Shown: positions 35,901 to 44,737, counted from the stretch's first letter. The stretch is 64,000 bases of DNA from Butyrivibrio sp. VCD2006 (GCF_000423925.1 NZ_AUIX01000003.1:62001-126000), one strand, 5' to 3'. The notes: generated by a model from the sequence alone, not told the origin. Numbers and translations: made by a program.

Positions 35901-35940
35901 AAATAAAAAGGCCCAATGAATTGTTTTATTCATTGGGTCT
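35901..35940 (-). terminator. Intrinsic terminator of the GPH/GH2 carbohydrate operon
   Basis: Minus strand: 12- to 13-bp stem (arms 35928-35940 and 35909-35921, CCCAATGAAT core) followed by TTTTTATTT. It starts 25 bp after the stop codon of the GPH symporter gene. Confidence 0.85.
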
Positions 35941-35964
35941 TTTGTTTTGGTTAAATATTATTTG

Positions 35965-37332
35965 TTAAGCTGCTTTTTTGGTTTTTTTTAGTTCGTCGAT
36001 CTTGCCAAGGATCATTTTTTCATTGTACATGAGGAATAGTGTTGCTCCGACAAGGCAGGTTACTGTGGCGATGACAGCTGTCATGCGGTATGATGCTGCT
36101 GTCTTTGCAACGGTTACGGATGTGAACACAACCATTGCAATTGCCTGACCCATCTTGAATGCAAAGGTTCTTGCTGCAAAGAACATTCCGCTTCTGTCCT
36201 CACCTGTCTCAAGTCTGTTCCACTCAGCAACATCTGCAACACATGCCTGAGGAAGAATACCAAGAATAGCCATGGGAATTGCTGCAGTAATCGCAATAAT
36301 AAAGCCCCATGCAAGGCCCTTACCGCAAAGGGATGTGATAAGGAATACGAAGGAATAAGCAAAGAAACCTGTCACAATCAGTCTCTTCTTACCAACCTTA
36401 GGCGCAAGCTTATTAACCACAGGGTACAGAAGTACGCTGATAAATGTCATTGTAGCAGTAAGTGCAAAGGTCCATGTATCCTCAATCTCCATGAGCTGTG
36501 TCTCATAAAACGCAAGACCTGTCTGGAAAAGAGTAAGTGCAAAGAAATAAATCACATCACTGTAAACGAATCTTCTGAACTGTCCGTTAGAGAATGTTTT
36601 AAGCAGTGAGCTAAATGCCTTTGTCTGACTGGGCTTACTATCGATATAATCTCTTTCCTTTATATAGAAAGAAGGAATGAGCATTGCGATGCATGCTATT
36701 GTTGCCATTATTGCAACAGCAAGTCTTACAGAACCTGCCTGACCTGCAACACCTTCAAGCATTGAAGCAACATTGGGAAGCATGAAGGATATACTCTGTC
36801 CAACAATAAAAGTAAATGAAATGTATGTTGATACATTTATTCTATGTTCCTGTGTATCACCGAGCTCTGCAATAAGTGCATTGTATGGTGTGCAGAATAT
36901 TGTCATGAACAGATAGAAAACCATAAGAAGTGCAAAAAGCACAACATCATTCACAACAACACTTCCTGTCTGAGGAAGTACAAAGAGACCGATAGTTGCA
37001 ATCGCAAAAGGAATTGCAACCGTTCTCATGAAAGGAATTCTCCTTCCTCCCCTGTAGTTACTTCCATCTGACCATCCGGCGATAAGCGGATCTGTAATCG
37101 CATCAAAGATTCTTCCAACTGCAAGAACCAAACCAAAAAGTGTAAGTTTAAAAAGAATCGGGACCTGTGTTATACCCGTAGCAAAAATACCTGTGTTAGG
37201 ATTTGTCGCGCTGGGGCTACCTGTATAATAGTAAACCATCCAGTTTGAAACCACACCGGACAGCAGGCTCCATCCGAACTGTCCAATGGCAAAAATCCAT
37301 AGTAACCCATTAGTTATCTGCTTCTTATTCAT
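35965..37332 (-). CDS. GPH-family (MelB-like) sugar:cation symporter, second copy
   Basis: Twelve-segment major facilitator of the glycoside-pentoside-hexuronide (GPH) group, which imports glycosides with Na+ or H+. It starts MNKKQITNGLLWIFAIGQFG and has the GPH loops RIFDAITDPLIAGWSDGSNYRGGRRIPFMR and FCTPYNALIAELGDTQEHR. The start at 37332 (455 residues) has GGGAGGG eight bases upstream; 23 further upstream codons are open but read like non-coding sequence. It is the last gene of the carbohydrate operon, behind a related but clearly different symporter, so the two are unlikely to be a recent duplication. Confidence 0.88.
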   Translation of the reverse strand: MNKKQITNGLLWIFAIGQFGWSLLSGVVSNWMVYYYTGSPSATNPNTGIFATGITQVPILFKLTLFGLVLAVGRIFDAITDPLIAGWSDGSNYRGGRRIPFMRTVAIPFAIATIGLFVLPQTGSVVVNDVVLFALLMVFYLFMTIFCTPYNALIAELGDTQEHRINVSTYISFTFIVGQSISFMLPNVASMLEGVAGQAGSVRLAVAIMATIACIAMLIPSFYIKERDYIDSKPSQTKAFSSLLKTFSNGQFRRFVYSDVIYFFALTLFQTGLAFYETQLMEIEDTWTFALTATMTFISVLLYPVVNKLAPKVGKKRLIVTGFFAYSFVFLITSLCGKGLAWGFIIAITAAIPMAILGILPQACVADVAEWNRLETGEDRSGMFFAARTFAFKMGQAIAMVVFTSVTVAKTAASYRMTAVIATVTCLVGATLFLMYNEKMILGKIDELKKTKKAA

Positions 37333-37347
37333 TTGTAATACCCTCCC

Positions 37348-37371
37348 GCGTTCGTTTTCCCTAACAAACGC
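37348..37371. repeat. Hairpin between the two symporter genes
   Basis: GCGTTCGTT (37348-37356) and AACAAACGC (37363-37371) pair at eight of nine positions with a six-base loop. It lies just upstream of the second symporter's ribosome site and may protect or process the mRNA. No T-tract follows. Confidence 0.4.
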
Positions 37372-37384
37372 CCAATACATTAAA

Positions 37385-38812
37385 TCATTTTCTGCTGGCA
37401 ATTTCAGCAGTAATTTCCTCTATCTTTTCATCAGTTAAGACATATCTCTTCTTAAACCAGAAAATCGCAAAAATTATTCCAACAACCGGAATAGCTGTCA
37501 TAGTCATTCGAAGCCCCATCTTCTGCATATTACTTACTCCGGCTGCATAGTTGATTGAAGCAGCATCAGCTGCTGTATCATTACTAAGTGAAAGTACCTG
37601 AAGTGCAAGCGCTGCTATAAACGCTGATATACCTGATGCAAGCTTTACAACAAAGGTCTGCATTGAAAAAATAACCGACTCATCACGTCTATTATTCTTA
37701 AGTTCGCCATAATCTACAGTATTAGCAAGAAATACTGTTGTAATTACAGAGAGCATTCCATTTGCTGAAAAAATGAAAAATGCAGGTATAAACAGAATAT
37801 AAACATTATCCATTGATGTAGATGCAAGTATCAAAAGTGAAATATATCCTGCTATAGCCATTCCCATGCTGATAAAATAAATCTTTATGGAAGTGAAGAA
37901 TTTTCTAAGCAGCGGATAAAGTATCATCATTGCAAGTATCTGTATTCCGCCACCAAAGGTAGAAAACAGAGTATATGCATCTCTCCATTTAATTCCACCG
38001 AAATCGTATTTAAAGAAATAAATAACAAGATTTGATGTAATATAAATCGAGCAGTTTACGATTACTATTGCCACAACGACAGCCATTGCCTGATCATTCT
38101 GTATTAGCGCTCTGAACATTTCTCCGACTGATGCTGTTTTCATATCAACTGTAGATTTTTCTTTTACGTTAATGCAGCAGATAACAGTGAAAATCACAAA
38201 CAAAACAGCGATTATTGCTGAAAAATATGAAAATCCAACTCTTTCAATCTCTCTATCTGATACCAACTGTGGACCAAATACTCTTCCAAGAGCTGCAACA
38301 GACATTACTGTAACTATAGTAATGATTGCTGAACCCACTCCTGCACAGGAACGGGCAAGAGTTGTGAGACCTTCTCTCTCCTTACCACCTTCTGTAAATG
38401 CAGGAATCATTGACCAATAGGGGATATCCATCATGGTATAAGTAACGCCCCAGAGAATATATGTAACCGCAGCATAGGTCACAAGGCCGCTTCCGCTTAA
38501 TGTGGGCGGCGCTGTAAACATCAAATACAGAACAATTGCATTAGTGATGGTTCCTATAAGCAGCCATGGTCTGAATTTCCCCCATCTTGTTTTGGTCTTT
38601 CCGACAATAGCGCCCATTATAGGATCGTTAAATGCATCAAATACACGGGCCACCATAAGGATTACGCCCATTGCTGCAGCACTTACTCCAAGAATATCCT
38701 GGAAATAATATAAAACGTATGAAGCAGAAAGCATGTAAACCATATCTTTTCCTACAGCCCCAAGGCCATATGATACCTTTGCTGCTCCTGATAATTTATT
38801 ATTTTCACTCAT
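37385..38812 (-). CDS. GPH-family (MelB-like) sugar:cation symporter, first copy
   Basis: 475-residue GPH transporter. It shows KVSYGLGAVGKDMVYMLSAS at the N-terminus and the loop 2-3 motif ARVFDAFNDPIMGAIVGKTKTRWGKFRPW, which holds the Asp residues that bind the coupling cation in MelB. The loop DIPYWSMIPAFTEGGKERE is also diagnostic. It lies between the GT-B-like gene (six bases upstream) and the second symporter. With the GH2 enzyme in the same operon it probably takes up a beta-linked glycoside; the sugar cannot be named. Confidence 0.92.
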   Translation of the reverse strand: MSENNKLSGAAKVSYGLGAVGKDMVYMLSASYVLYYFQDILGVSAAAMGVILMVARVFDAFNDPIMGAIVGKTKTRWGKFRPWLLIGTITNAIVLYLMFTAPPTLSGSGLVTYAAVTYILWGVTYTMMDIPYWSMIPAFTEGGKEREGLTTLARSCAGVGSAIITIVTVMSVAALGRVFGPQLVSDREIERVGFSYFSAIIAVLFVIFTVICCINVKEKSTVDMKTASVGEMFRALIQNDQAMAVVVAIVIVNCSIYITSNLVIYFFKYDFGGIKWRDAYTLFSTFGGGIQILAMMILYPLLRKFFTSIKIYFISMGMAIAGYISLLILASTSMDNVYILFIPAFFIFSANGMLSVITTVFLANTVDYGELKNNRRDESVIFSMQTFVVKLASGISAFIAALALQVLSLSNDTAADAASINYAAGVSNMQKMGLRMTMTAIPVVGIIFAIFWFKKRYVLTDEKIEEITAEIASRK

Positions 38813-38818
38813 ATCACA

Positions 38819-40300
38819 TTACTCTCCCTTTTTCATTCCCATGGCAAGTTCTACTACTTTGTATGCTCCATCGTAAAGCCCTGCCTTTTTATTCTCTATA
38901 ATGTTCTCACACATCTCATCAAGAAGCGGTGTTGTAAGGAACTGATCCAGCATCTGAACCGTATGAGGTATGTCTCTGCACTCAAGAGTGCCGTCTCCCA
39001 CCTCAGCTGAATGTATTGCGCCCCACATTTCATGCTTTCCAACTCTCTTGATAAATAGCTTGGGAACAGGATAAAATGCCAGTTCACTTGGCTTGGTAAC
39101 AAGTACATCACAGCTTCTCATAAGAAGATTTGTGCAATAAACTGCCTCAAAAATATTTTCATGCCAAAATCCATGAATTCCGCTTATATCATTTGAAAGA
39201 TCAAGCGCACACTCAGCAAATTTTTCAGTGTCCTTAAAGTCTCCAAGATGCTCGGTAACATGCTCTTTCATCTCAGGAATCTCATTTTTAAGATCTTCCC
39301 AAACCTGTTTGTAATCTCCAACATTTACATAAAGAGCAGCCTCTTTTGCTCCGATTTTAGGAAGCAGGTATTTGATTATAGCTGCGAAGATTTCCTTCTG
39401 AGCACCGGCTCCACCTATTGTAAGAAGGAATCTCATGGGCTTTTTGTCTTTTCTTCTGGCAGTTCTTGCAGCGCAGTCGCTCTCAATATTTGCTACAAGC
39501 TCATGATCGATATAGTGTCCTGTATAAACCAGATCCTTCTGCGGCATAGGCTTGCAGATTTCTTTTTTGTTCATACCGTTAAGAATTCTGTATCCCATAT
39601 ATGCATTCCTGCACTGGATTGTATGAACTGAGCCTTCCGAAAAATGAAGAGCCATCGGCCAGTTGTCCGGAACCGCATTCACAACATGCTTCATTCCTGC
39701 ATGGATAGCGGCCTGCGCAGGCCATACATGAGTTGCAATAACCGGTATATCCTTTGGAACGTTTTTATAAACAGGTGCCATAAGCTCTGCATTTGCCTGA
39801 TCTGCAGCATTATAAGAAAGTGCCCTGAAGCCCTCATAGTTTACAGGCTCCCATACAAGCTTATTAAATATCGGGTTCTTTGAAAGTCTTGACCCCAAGG
39901 AATAAAGGTCATTTTGGGCACTTATTACCTTAGTACAGGTTGTGTGGGGATAAGAGTTAAGATCCATCCAATAAGGTGTATACCCCAGGTGCTTTGCACA
40001 GGAAGCCATAGCCATGCTGATTCTGTAATGACCGAAGCCCATTCTGATGTTACCGACTATAAGTCCTTTTTCCTCATCAAAAGGAAGTGTTCCTTTTACA
40101 TCGCTTCCTTCAGGCATAACTTCAACATTCTTAACTCCGAGGCTTTCACCTATATAAGCATTTTCCTTAATATTGATCGGATAATTGGCGTTTCTGTCAT
40201 CTCCGAACTTCTTAATATTTTTATCTCTTGTTTTAATTGCCTTTCTATATACACTTTCAGGCATCTCATTTCCAAATATTACCCTGGATTTTTCAGACAT
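38819..40300 (-). CDS. Uncharacterised GT-B-like protein
   Basis: I do not recognise an exact family. The 493-residue product has GNIRMGFGHYRISMAMASCA (about 86-105), reminiscent of the GHxxA loop of MurG and MGDG-synthase glycosyltransferases, and a second Gly-rich loop LLTIGGAGAQKEIFAAII followed by LLMRSCDVLVTKPSELAFY, where such enzymes bind the nucleotide sugar. A processive or phosphorylase-like sugar-transfer role is therefore possible but unproven. I use ATG 40300, nine bases after GAAAGGA; a GTG two codons upstream is too close to that site. It overlaps the end of the GH2 gene by eight bases and precedes two symporters, so it takes part in the same carbohydrate pathway. Confidence 0.7.
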   Translation of the reverse strand: MSEKSRVIFGNEMPESVYRKAIKTRDKNIKKFGDDRNANYPINIKENAYIGESLGVKNVEVMPEGSDVKGTLPFDEEKGLIVGNIRMGFGHYRISMAMASCAKHLGYTPYWMDLNSYPHTTCTKVISAQNDLYSLGSRLSKNPIFNKLVWEPVNYEGFRALSYNAADQANAELMAPVYKNVPKDIPVIATHVWPAQAAIHAGMKHVVNAVPDNWPMALHFSEGSVHTIQCRNAYMGYRILNGMNKKEICKPMPQKDLVYTGHYIDHELVANIESDCAARTARRKDKKPMRFLLTIGGAGAQKEIFAAIIKYLLPKIGAKEAALYVNVGDYKQVWEDLKNEIPEMKEHVTEHLGDFKDTEKFAECALDLSNDISGIHGFWHENIFEAVYCTNLLMRSCDVLVTKPSELAFYPVPKLFIKRVGKHEMWGAIHSAEVGDGTLECRDIPHTVQMLDQFLTTPLLDEMCENIIENKKAGLYDGAYKVVELAMGMKKGE

Positions 40301-42785
40301 TACCACTTATCCTTTCGTTAATCTTAAAATCTATTTCCTTCTTTATTTTTTCACCACCGGCTCTTAGGTTAATAGTCAATTTTCCTGTTGAGCCATGGTG
40401 CCTCTTGGATTTTACATAAGTGCCTGCCATACCACCCCTCATAGGAACAGTTCTCGGACCAATTATTTCAATTGCACCTTCAGCCTTAAGCTTCGCAGGC
40501 TCTGCAAAGAACGGAAGAACATTACCGTTCTGGTCAACAACCCTGATTCTTACAGCAGCTACGTCATAGGATCTGTTCTCCATAAGCTCCGTATGACTGA
40601 CTGTTATTTCAAGGTCTACTCCTTTTACAGTCTCTTTTATTATTGTTGCAGCAACTTCTCCGTTCCTTATTGCTTCAAATTTGAATGAAGTTGCCTTTCC
40701 GCCCCAATCTCCGATGTATTTCTGGTAAATATCCACGATATCTTTAACCGACATTCTGTGGAAAGCCATCATTTCAAATCCCGTAATCTTATCTGATAAA
40801 GATAGATTGTTCATTCCATATCTGGCTGCAGTATTGAGTGCTTTTGTCACTCTTTTTGCAAATCCTTTGGAAAACTTTTCATTTTCCGCAAGGCTTTCCC
40901 CGATAAAATCGTCTACGAGTATCGGGCCATGATGGAGTTTTTTAAACGGAGTGTTTTTCGGATAGTACTCCTTAATAAACACGTCGTTTTTATACATCTT
41001 CACTGAATCAGCATTCGTAAATAGCCATATATCACCACGTATGCATTCGGGATGCTCTCCTATATCCATAGATGATGACAGCTCAAGAACAGTCTTATCA
41101 TCTCCCTGCATCGCATAACTCATTGCTGCAAGCTTGGGATTTCTGAACATATCCATTACGCCGTGATAGCAGATCCTATCTCCCGATCCAAAGTCTTTGT
41201 GTGTGTTGTAGTCAAACATACACCAGCCAATGCCGCCTGCTATATCATTCTCACCGGCGATTGCATCCATGACTCTGATATGTCTTATGGCATGCTCAAC
41301 CCTTGTGTCTTCACAGTCAAAGGCCTTGGTAGGATACATATGTCCGTTGTATTCCGTAACCATATATGCCTTATTCATATCAGGAGTAGCCTTACTCTTT
41401 TTTATACATCCCGGAGTCTTACCATTATGTGAAAAGTCGTTTAATGTGTATACATCCTCGAGAAGATTCATCTTGGTAGCTGCTCTGACACCGCCTGTCG
41501 CCCTTGAAGGATCAAGCTCATGAGAAATATGATTTGTCTTATCATAAAACTCATCATCATCGGCTGATTCATTTATCCTGACACCCCAAATGAATATGGA
41601 AGGATGATTTCTGTACTGTTTTATCATCTCTCTTTCATTCTCAAAGGCCTGTTTCTTCCATTCCTCATCACCGATGTGCTGCCATCCAGGCATCTCAGTA
41701 AAGACAAGTATTCCCATCCTGTCACAGGCATCAATAAAATCCTGTGACTGCGGATAATGCGAGGTTCTAACTGCATTAAGACATAATTCCTCTTTTATTA
41801 TCCTTGCATCCTCTATTTGCATTGAAGCCGGCATTGCATAGCCAACATAGGGATATGACTGATGCCTATTAAGTCCTCTTAGCTTTAGCTTTCTTCCATT
41901 TAAGAAAAATCCGTCAGACTTAAAGGATGCGTTTCTAAAACCGAACTTGACTACCTTTTCATCAATTAAGACATCTGATCTGTACACGCGAACAACAAAC
42001 TCATATTGTGCAGGATTCTTGATATCCCAGAGGACTACAGGAAGGGTATGATAATCAAGCTTCATTCTCTTCTCCGCAGCAACCCTGTTCAGCTCGGATT
42101 CATTTATATATTCGTCCTTGACAGTATCCGGAACTACTCCGGAAGCACGTCTAAGTGATTCTGTGACAGTGCACCCTTCCAGAGATCCATCTAACTTGAT
42201 TCTCGCATGAAGGAAGGAACCTATCGCTCTTGGAACAACCTCGTCCTCACTTAAATCCGCAGCAAACACCTCCGGAACCTCTGTATAAACAAAAGCATCC
42301 TTAACATAAGTCTTATCAGATACCTCCAGATAAACATCTCTGTAAATTCCGCCGTAAGTCATGTAATCCACAACAAATCCAAAGGGCGGCACATTGAGAT
42401 TTTCTCTGCTATCAAGCCTTACAACAATGGTGTTTGGCGAATCATATTTGATCTTATCTGAGATATCAAACTCAAATGCTGTATATCCGCAGGAGTGCTT
42501 ACCGAGTAATTCTCCGTTAAAATAGATCGTCGCTTCATGAGCTGCACCCTCGAAATGAAGTGCCACTCTTTTTTCCTTCCAGATGTGGTCTGCTCTAAAG
42601 GTCTTACGATAGCAGCTCACCATCTGATAAACAGAATCATCAAAATAGTTAAAAGCTGTTTCCGCAACAGTATGCGGAAGCCTTACGTTTAAAAGAGCTG
42701 TATCCTGATAATCAGGCTTTATCATCTCTTCACTGAATTCATTCTTAAATTTCCACTCATTGTTTAAATAGAGTTTTTTTCTCAT
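40293..42785 (-). CDS. Glycoside hydrolase family 2 (beta-galactosidase/glucuronidase-like)
   Basis: Retaining beta-glycosidase of GH2, 830 residues and without a signal peptide, hence cytoplasmic. In order: N-terminal sugar-binding jelly roll (RLPHTVAETAFNYFDD; YFNGELLGKHSCGYTAFEFD), Ig-like domain, TIM barrel, and a C-terminal beta region. The acid/base Glu is in IWGVRINES and the nucleophile Glu in MVTEYNGHMYP. The barrel also shows NAVRTSHYPQSQDFIDACDRMG. The start at 42785 has GAGGA six bases upstream; an upstream open extension of 42 codons crosses the operator and promoter and is rejected. It is the first gene of the operon GH2, GT-B-like, two GPH symporters, controlled by a promoter flanked by paired operators. 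Specificity is unknown. Confidence 0.93.
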   Translation of the reverse strand: MRKKLYLNNEWKFKNEFSEEMIKPDYQDTALLNVRLPHTVAETAFNYFDDSVYQMVSCYRKTFRADHIWKEKRVALHFEGAAHEATIYFNGELLGKHSCGYTAFEFDISDKIKYDSPNTIVVRLDSRENLNVPPFGFVVDYMTYGGIYRDVYLEVSDKTYVKDAFVYTEVPEVFAADLSEDEVVPRAIGSFLHARIKLDGSLEGCTVTESLRRASGVVPDTVKDEYINESELNRVAAEKRMKLDYHTLPVVLWDIKNPAQYEFVVRVYRSDVLIDEKVVKFGFRNASFKSDGFFLNGRKLKLRGLNRHQSYPYVGYAMPASMQIEDARIIKEELCLNAVRTSHYPQSQDFIDACDRMGILVFTEMPGWQHIGDEEWKKQAFENEREMIKQYRNHPSIFIWGVRINESADDDEFYDKTNHISHELDPSRATGGVRAATKMNLLEDVYTLNDFSHNGKTPGCIKKSKATPDMNKAYMVTEYNGHMYPTKAFDCEDTRVEHAIRHIRVMDAIAGENDIAGGIGWCMFDYNTHKDFGSGDRICYHGVMDMFRNPKLAAMSYAMQGDDKTVLELSSSMDIGEHPECIRGDIWLFTNADSVKMYKNDVFIKEYYPKNTPFKKLHHGPILVDDFIGESLAENEKFSKGFAKRVTKALNTAARYGMNNLSLSDKITGFEMMAFHRMSVKDIVDIYQKYIGDWGGKATSFKFEAIRNGEVAATIIKETVKGVDLEITVSHTELMENRSYDVAAVRIRVVDQNGNVLPFFAEPAKLKAEGAIEIIGPRTVPMRGGMAGTYVKSKRHHGSTGKLTINLRAGGEKIKKEIDFKINERISGNV

Positions 42786-42806
42786 TTTCGATCCTCTGCT
42801 AATCCA

Positions 42807-42834
42807 GGAAACGTAGCGCAACATACACGTTTCC
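42807..42834. promoter_or_regulatory. Inverted-repeat operator O1 of the GH2 operon
   Basis: GGAAACGT (42807-42814), 12-bp spacer, ACGTTTCC (42827-42834). It lies just downstream of the -10 box, over the start of transcription, a position suited to repression. It has the same half-site and spacing as the second site at 42871-42898. Confidence 0.6.
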
Positions 42835-42842
42835 GTCAATTT

Positions 42843-42871
42843 ATAGTAACATTCTGTGCCAATACTTACAA
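42843..42871 (-). promoter_or_regulatory. Predicted promoter of the GH2/GPH operon
   Basis: Minus strand: -35 TTGTAA (42866-42871), 17-bp spacer, -10 TACTAT (42843-42848). It is framed by two inverted repeats, one abutting the -35 and one over the transcription start. Confidence 0.5.
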
Positions 42872-42898
42872 GAAACGAAATGCTCAAATCTCGTTTCC
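42871..42898. promoter_or_regulatory. Inverted-repeat operator O2 of the GH2 operon
   Basis: AGAAACGA (42871-42878), 12-bp spacer, TCGTTTCC (42891-42898). Seven of the eight bases of each half-site pair, and the layout equals O1. Centres of the two sites are 64 bp apart, close to six helical turns. Confidence 0.6.
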
Positions 42899-42943
42899 CT
42901 ATTTTGTGCAATTGTACAATAAAAAATGGAATTAATTGAGAAA

Positions 42944-42969
42944 GGCGCTCAGGTTAATACCTGAACGCC
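42944..42969 (-). terminator. Terminator after tRNA-Leu
   Basis: Minus strand: GGCG-T-TCAGGT and ACCTGA-G-CGCC form an 11-position stem with one mismatch and a four-base loop, followed by TTTCTC and a T6 run further on. It begins 10 bp after the tRNA. Confidence 0.65.
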
Positions 42970-42979
42970 ATAATAATCG

Positions 42980-43062
42980 TGCCGGTGGTGGGACTTGAAC
43001 CCACACGCCCGTGAGGACAACAGATTTTGAGTCTGCATCGTCTGCCATTCCGACACACCGGC
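42980..43062 (-). tRNA. tRNA-Leu (anticodon CAA)
   Basis: The minus strand folds as a class II tRNA: acceptor GCCGGTG pairing with the 3' end CACCGGC, anticodon stem-loop GCAGA-CTCAAAA-TCTGT giving anticodon CAA, a long variable arm (GTCCTCACGGGC region) as in tRNA-Leu, and a T arm with GGGTTCAAGTCCC. The discriminator is A. The CCA end is not encoded. It is 83 nt long and stands alone. Confidence 0.95.
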
Positions 43063-43247
43063 CTGTCATAAGAATGGATCTCTATTGCGAAATCCTAATG
43101 CGCGAGCGGTGTTGCGAAGCAATTAATACCTCTCAGCAAGCTGCGACTCACCTATGTTAACATATCAAAATTGGATATTCAAGCACCAATAAAATATATT
43201 ATGAATTAAACACAAAATAATTTTCTGTTTGTTTTAAAAATGAGCAA
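43063..43247. other. Gap upstream of tRNA-Leu with a GC-rich patch
   Basis: The first part (about 43080-43155) is richer in G and C than its surroundings and contains TTGCGAA twice (43085-43091 and 43112-43118), the second inside a TTGC-GAA-GCAA hairpin. It may be a remnant of a small repeat. The remainder is AT-rich. I see no gene here. Confidence 0.35.
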
Positions 43248-43526
43248 TCAACCGTCCCATTCCTCATATTCAAAGGTGCATTCTTTCCTGCCGGCTTTTT
43301 TACCCAAAAGATAAAATACGCCTGCTATCACAATAACCCCAATAAATACTGATAATCCAATGATAATCATGTTCTTTTTATCATTATCAAGATCATCAAA
43401 GCGCTCACAAGCATATCCATATGCATCCTTTGCCTTAGTCCCCGTAAAAGCAAGAACCTTCTCTGCGCTTTTTTTCAGATCATCGATATCAATATCCTGC
43501 AAAGTTTTATCAAATAAACCAGCCAT
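43248..43526 (-). CDS. Small hypothetical membrane protein
   Basis: 92 residues. An amphipathic, charged first half (MAGLFDKTLQDIDIDDLKKS) is followed by one strong membrane segment (about 53-74, NMIIIGLSVFIGVIVIAGVF) and a short acidic tail ending EYEEWDG. No known domain was recognised. A good AGGGGGA-type ribosome site precedes ATG 43526. It lies 21 bp after the alpha/beta hydrolase gene and probably shares its transcript. Confidence 0.7.
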   Translation of the reverse strand: MAGLFDKTLQDIDIDDLKKSAEKVLAFTGTKAKDAYGYACERFDDLDNDKKNMIIIGLSVFIGVIVIAGVFYLLGKKAGRKECTFEYEEWDG

Positions 43527-43547
43527 AATAATCCCCCTTATGCATGG

Positions 43548-44297
43548 TTAATCCATGTTTTCTTGTATAAATGATATCATTTCCTTGCCGGCTTTAACAA
43601 CCTCTTTTCCATAAAAAACATGCCCTGCATCTGTTATCTGAATAATTTTCGCCGCCGGAAATTTCTTTCTTGCATCAAGGCTGTATGACATAGGAACAAC
43701 CTGGTCTATATTGCCATGAAGAATAAGCACATTTCTGTCATATTTCTTCATGCAATCGCTAATATCAAGTGAAAAAGCGTCTTCATAATATTTTCTGCCA
43801 ACCGGAAGACCAAATACCATGGAAATATCTTCAATCATATCCTTATGGGGATATTTGTTTTTAGCATCATCAAAAAGAACATACGCAGGATACAGAAGTA
43901 CCATTGCTCTTATTTCTTTCGGAGCCTTTGAAGCAGCTATAGTAGAGGCAACGCCTCCCTGACTTTCGCCCATCAAAAAAATATTCTTCCTGTCCGCAAA
44001 CGGAGCTTTCCTGATGTTTTCGATTACAGCCTGAATGTCATCACTCTCAGTAAGAACAGACATATCAGTCATCTTTCCATCACTTTTTGATAATAGTCCC
44101 CCGCCACAAAAATCAAATATGTAACAGCCGATACCTTCCCTTACCAGTAATTCCGCATAAGGTCTTGTTCCTTCCCGACTGCCACCGAACCCATGAGCCA
44201 TTATTACAATGGGATACCTTCCCTTGGCATCGTCCGGTAAATATAGTTCCCCAGAAATGTGATACCCGTCTCTCTCCACTATATATGTCTTTTGCAT
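43548..44297 (-). CDS. Alpha/beta hydrolase (esterase/acylpeptidase-like)
   Basis: Serine hydrolase of 249 residues from the preferred start (MQKTYIVERDGYHISG). It shows the oxyanion region IVIMAHGFGGSREGT, the nucleophile elbow GESQGG, the acid Asp in LHGNIDQVVP and the His in ITDAGHVF, which is a complete catalytic triad in the right order. The small cap is typical of esterases or feruloyl-esterase-like enzymes, but the substrate is unknown. The start at 44297 has GAGG five bases upstream. The longer frame to 44369 is excluded because the promoter at 44341-44369 would lie inside it. No signal peptide is present. Confidence 0.88.
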   Translation of the reverse strand: MQKTYIVERDGYHISGELYLPDDAKGRYPIVIMAHGFGGSREGTRPYAELLVREGIGCYIFDFCGGGLLSKSDGKMTDMSVLTESDDIQAVIENIRKAPFADRKNIFLMGESQGGVASTIAASKAPKEIRAMVLLYPAYVLFDDAKNKYPHKDMIEDISMVFGLPVGRKYYEDAFSLDISDCMKKYDRNVLILHGNIDQVVPMSYSLDARKKFPAAKIIQITDAGHVFYGKEVVKAGKEMISFIQENMD

Positions 44298-44340
44298 ATC
44301 AGCCTCACATATAATACAGAACGACATTTTTCCGATAACT

Positions 44341-44369
44341 ATTTTATCAAAATACGATATTATTAACAA
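44341..44369 (-). promoter_or_regulatory. Predicted promoter of the alpha/beta hydrolase gene
   Basis: Minus strand: -35 TTGTTA (44364-44369), 17-bp spacer, -10 TAAAAT (44341-44346), leaving a leader of about 36 nt before ATG 44297. Confidence 0.55.
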
Positions 44370-44436
44370 GTTTTGGACTATCTATAAACGGTTAAAAAAA
44401 CATAAAAATAATCTTCATTTTTTCGAAAGAAATCTA

Positions 44437-44464
44437 TTGAATTAATTTCATTATGTAATACAAT
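44437..44464 (+). promoter_or_regulatory. Predicted promoter of the 66-residue orphan gene
   Basis: Plus strand: -35 TTGAAT (44437-44442), 16-bp spacer, -10 TACAAT (44459-44464). Transcription would start near 44471, about 66 nt before the start codon. Confidence 0.5.
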
Positions 44465-44536
44465 ATATAGTAGTTGAGGAGAAATACTATCAACAACATG
44501 TATGAATACTATTATTGAGTTTATATGGGGGTTCTT

Positions 44537-44737
44537 ATGTCAGCTGTTTTAGCACAAGAATTTGATATTGATCTGCAGAGCGATAATAAAATTGATTATA
44601 TGCTTATCAGACATATGCTTCGTTCCATAGGTCTTAATCATTGGTCTGTTTCCAAGGCAATGGATGAATATGACGTACCTGAAGAACAGCGCGAGATTTA
44701 TATGGAGACAATTGCTGACAAGTTTTTTGTCAGTTAA
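44537..44737 (+). CDS. Small conserved-looking orphan protein (66 aa)
   Basis: A plus-strand gene between minus-strand neighbours with a complete set of signals: promoter (44437-44464), GGGGG five bases before ATG 44537, and a strong terminator 34 bp after the stop. The protein starts MSAVLAQEFDIDLQSDNKID, has no membrane segment or signal peptide, and looks like a compact, mostly helical acidic protein (YMLIRHMLRSIGLNHWSVSK; DVPEEQREIYMETIADKF). An ATG four codons upstream overlaps the G-rich ribosome site and is less likely. I recognise no family. Confidence 0.7.
   Translation: MSAVLAQEFDIDLQSDNKIDYMLIRHMLRSIGLNHWSVSKAMDEYDVPEEQREIYMETIADKFFVS

Noticed and set aside
42786..42911. N-terminal extension of the GH2 protein (42 residues)
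   Set aside because: It would cover the promoter and both operators; GAGGA and family similarity point to the start at 42785.
43080..43155. Second tRNA or attachment site next to tRNA-Leu
   Set aside because: No cloverleaf can be drawn, no repeat of the tRNA 3' end was seen, and no integrase gene is near.
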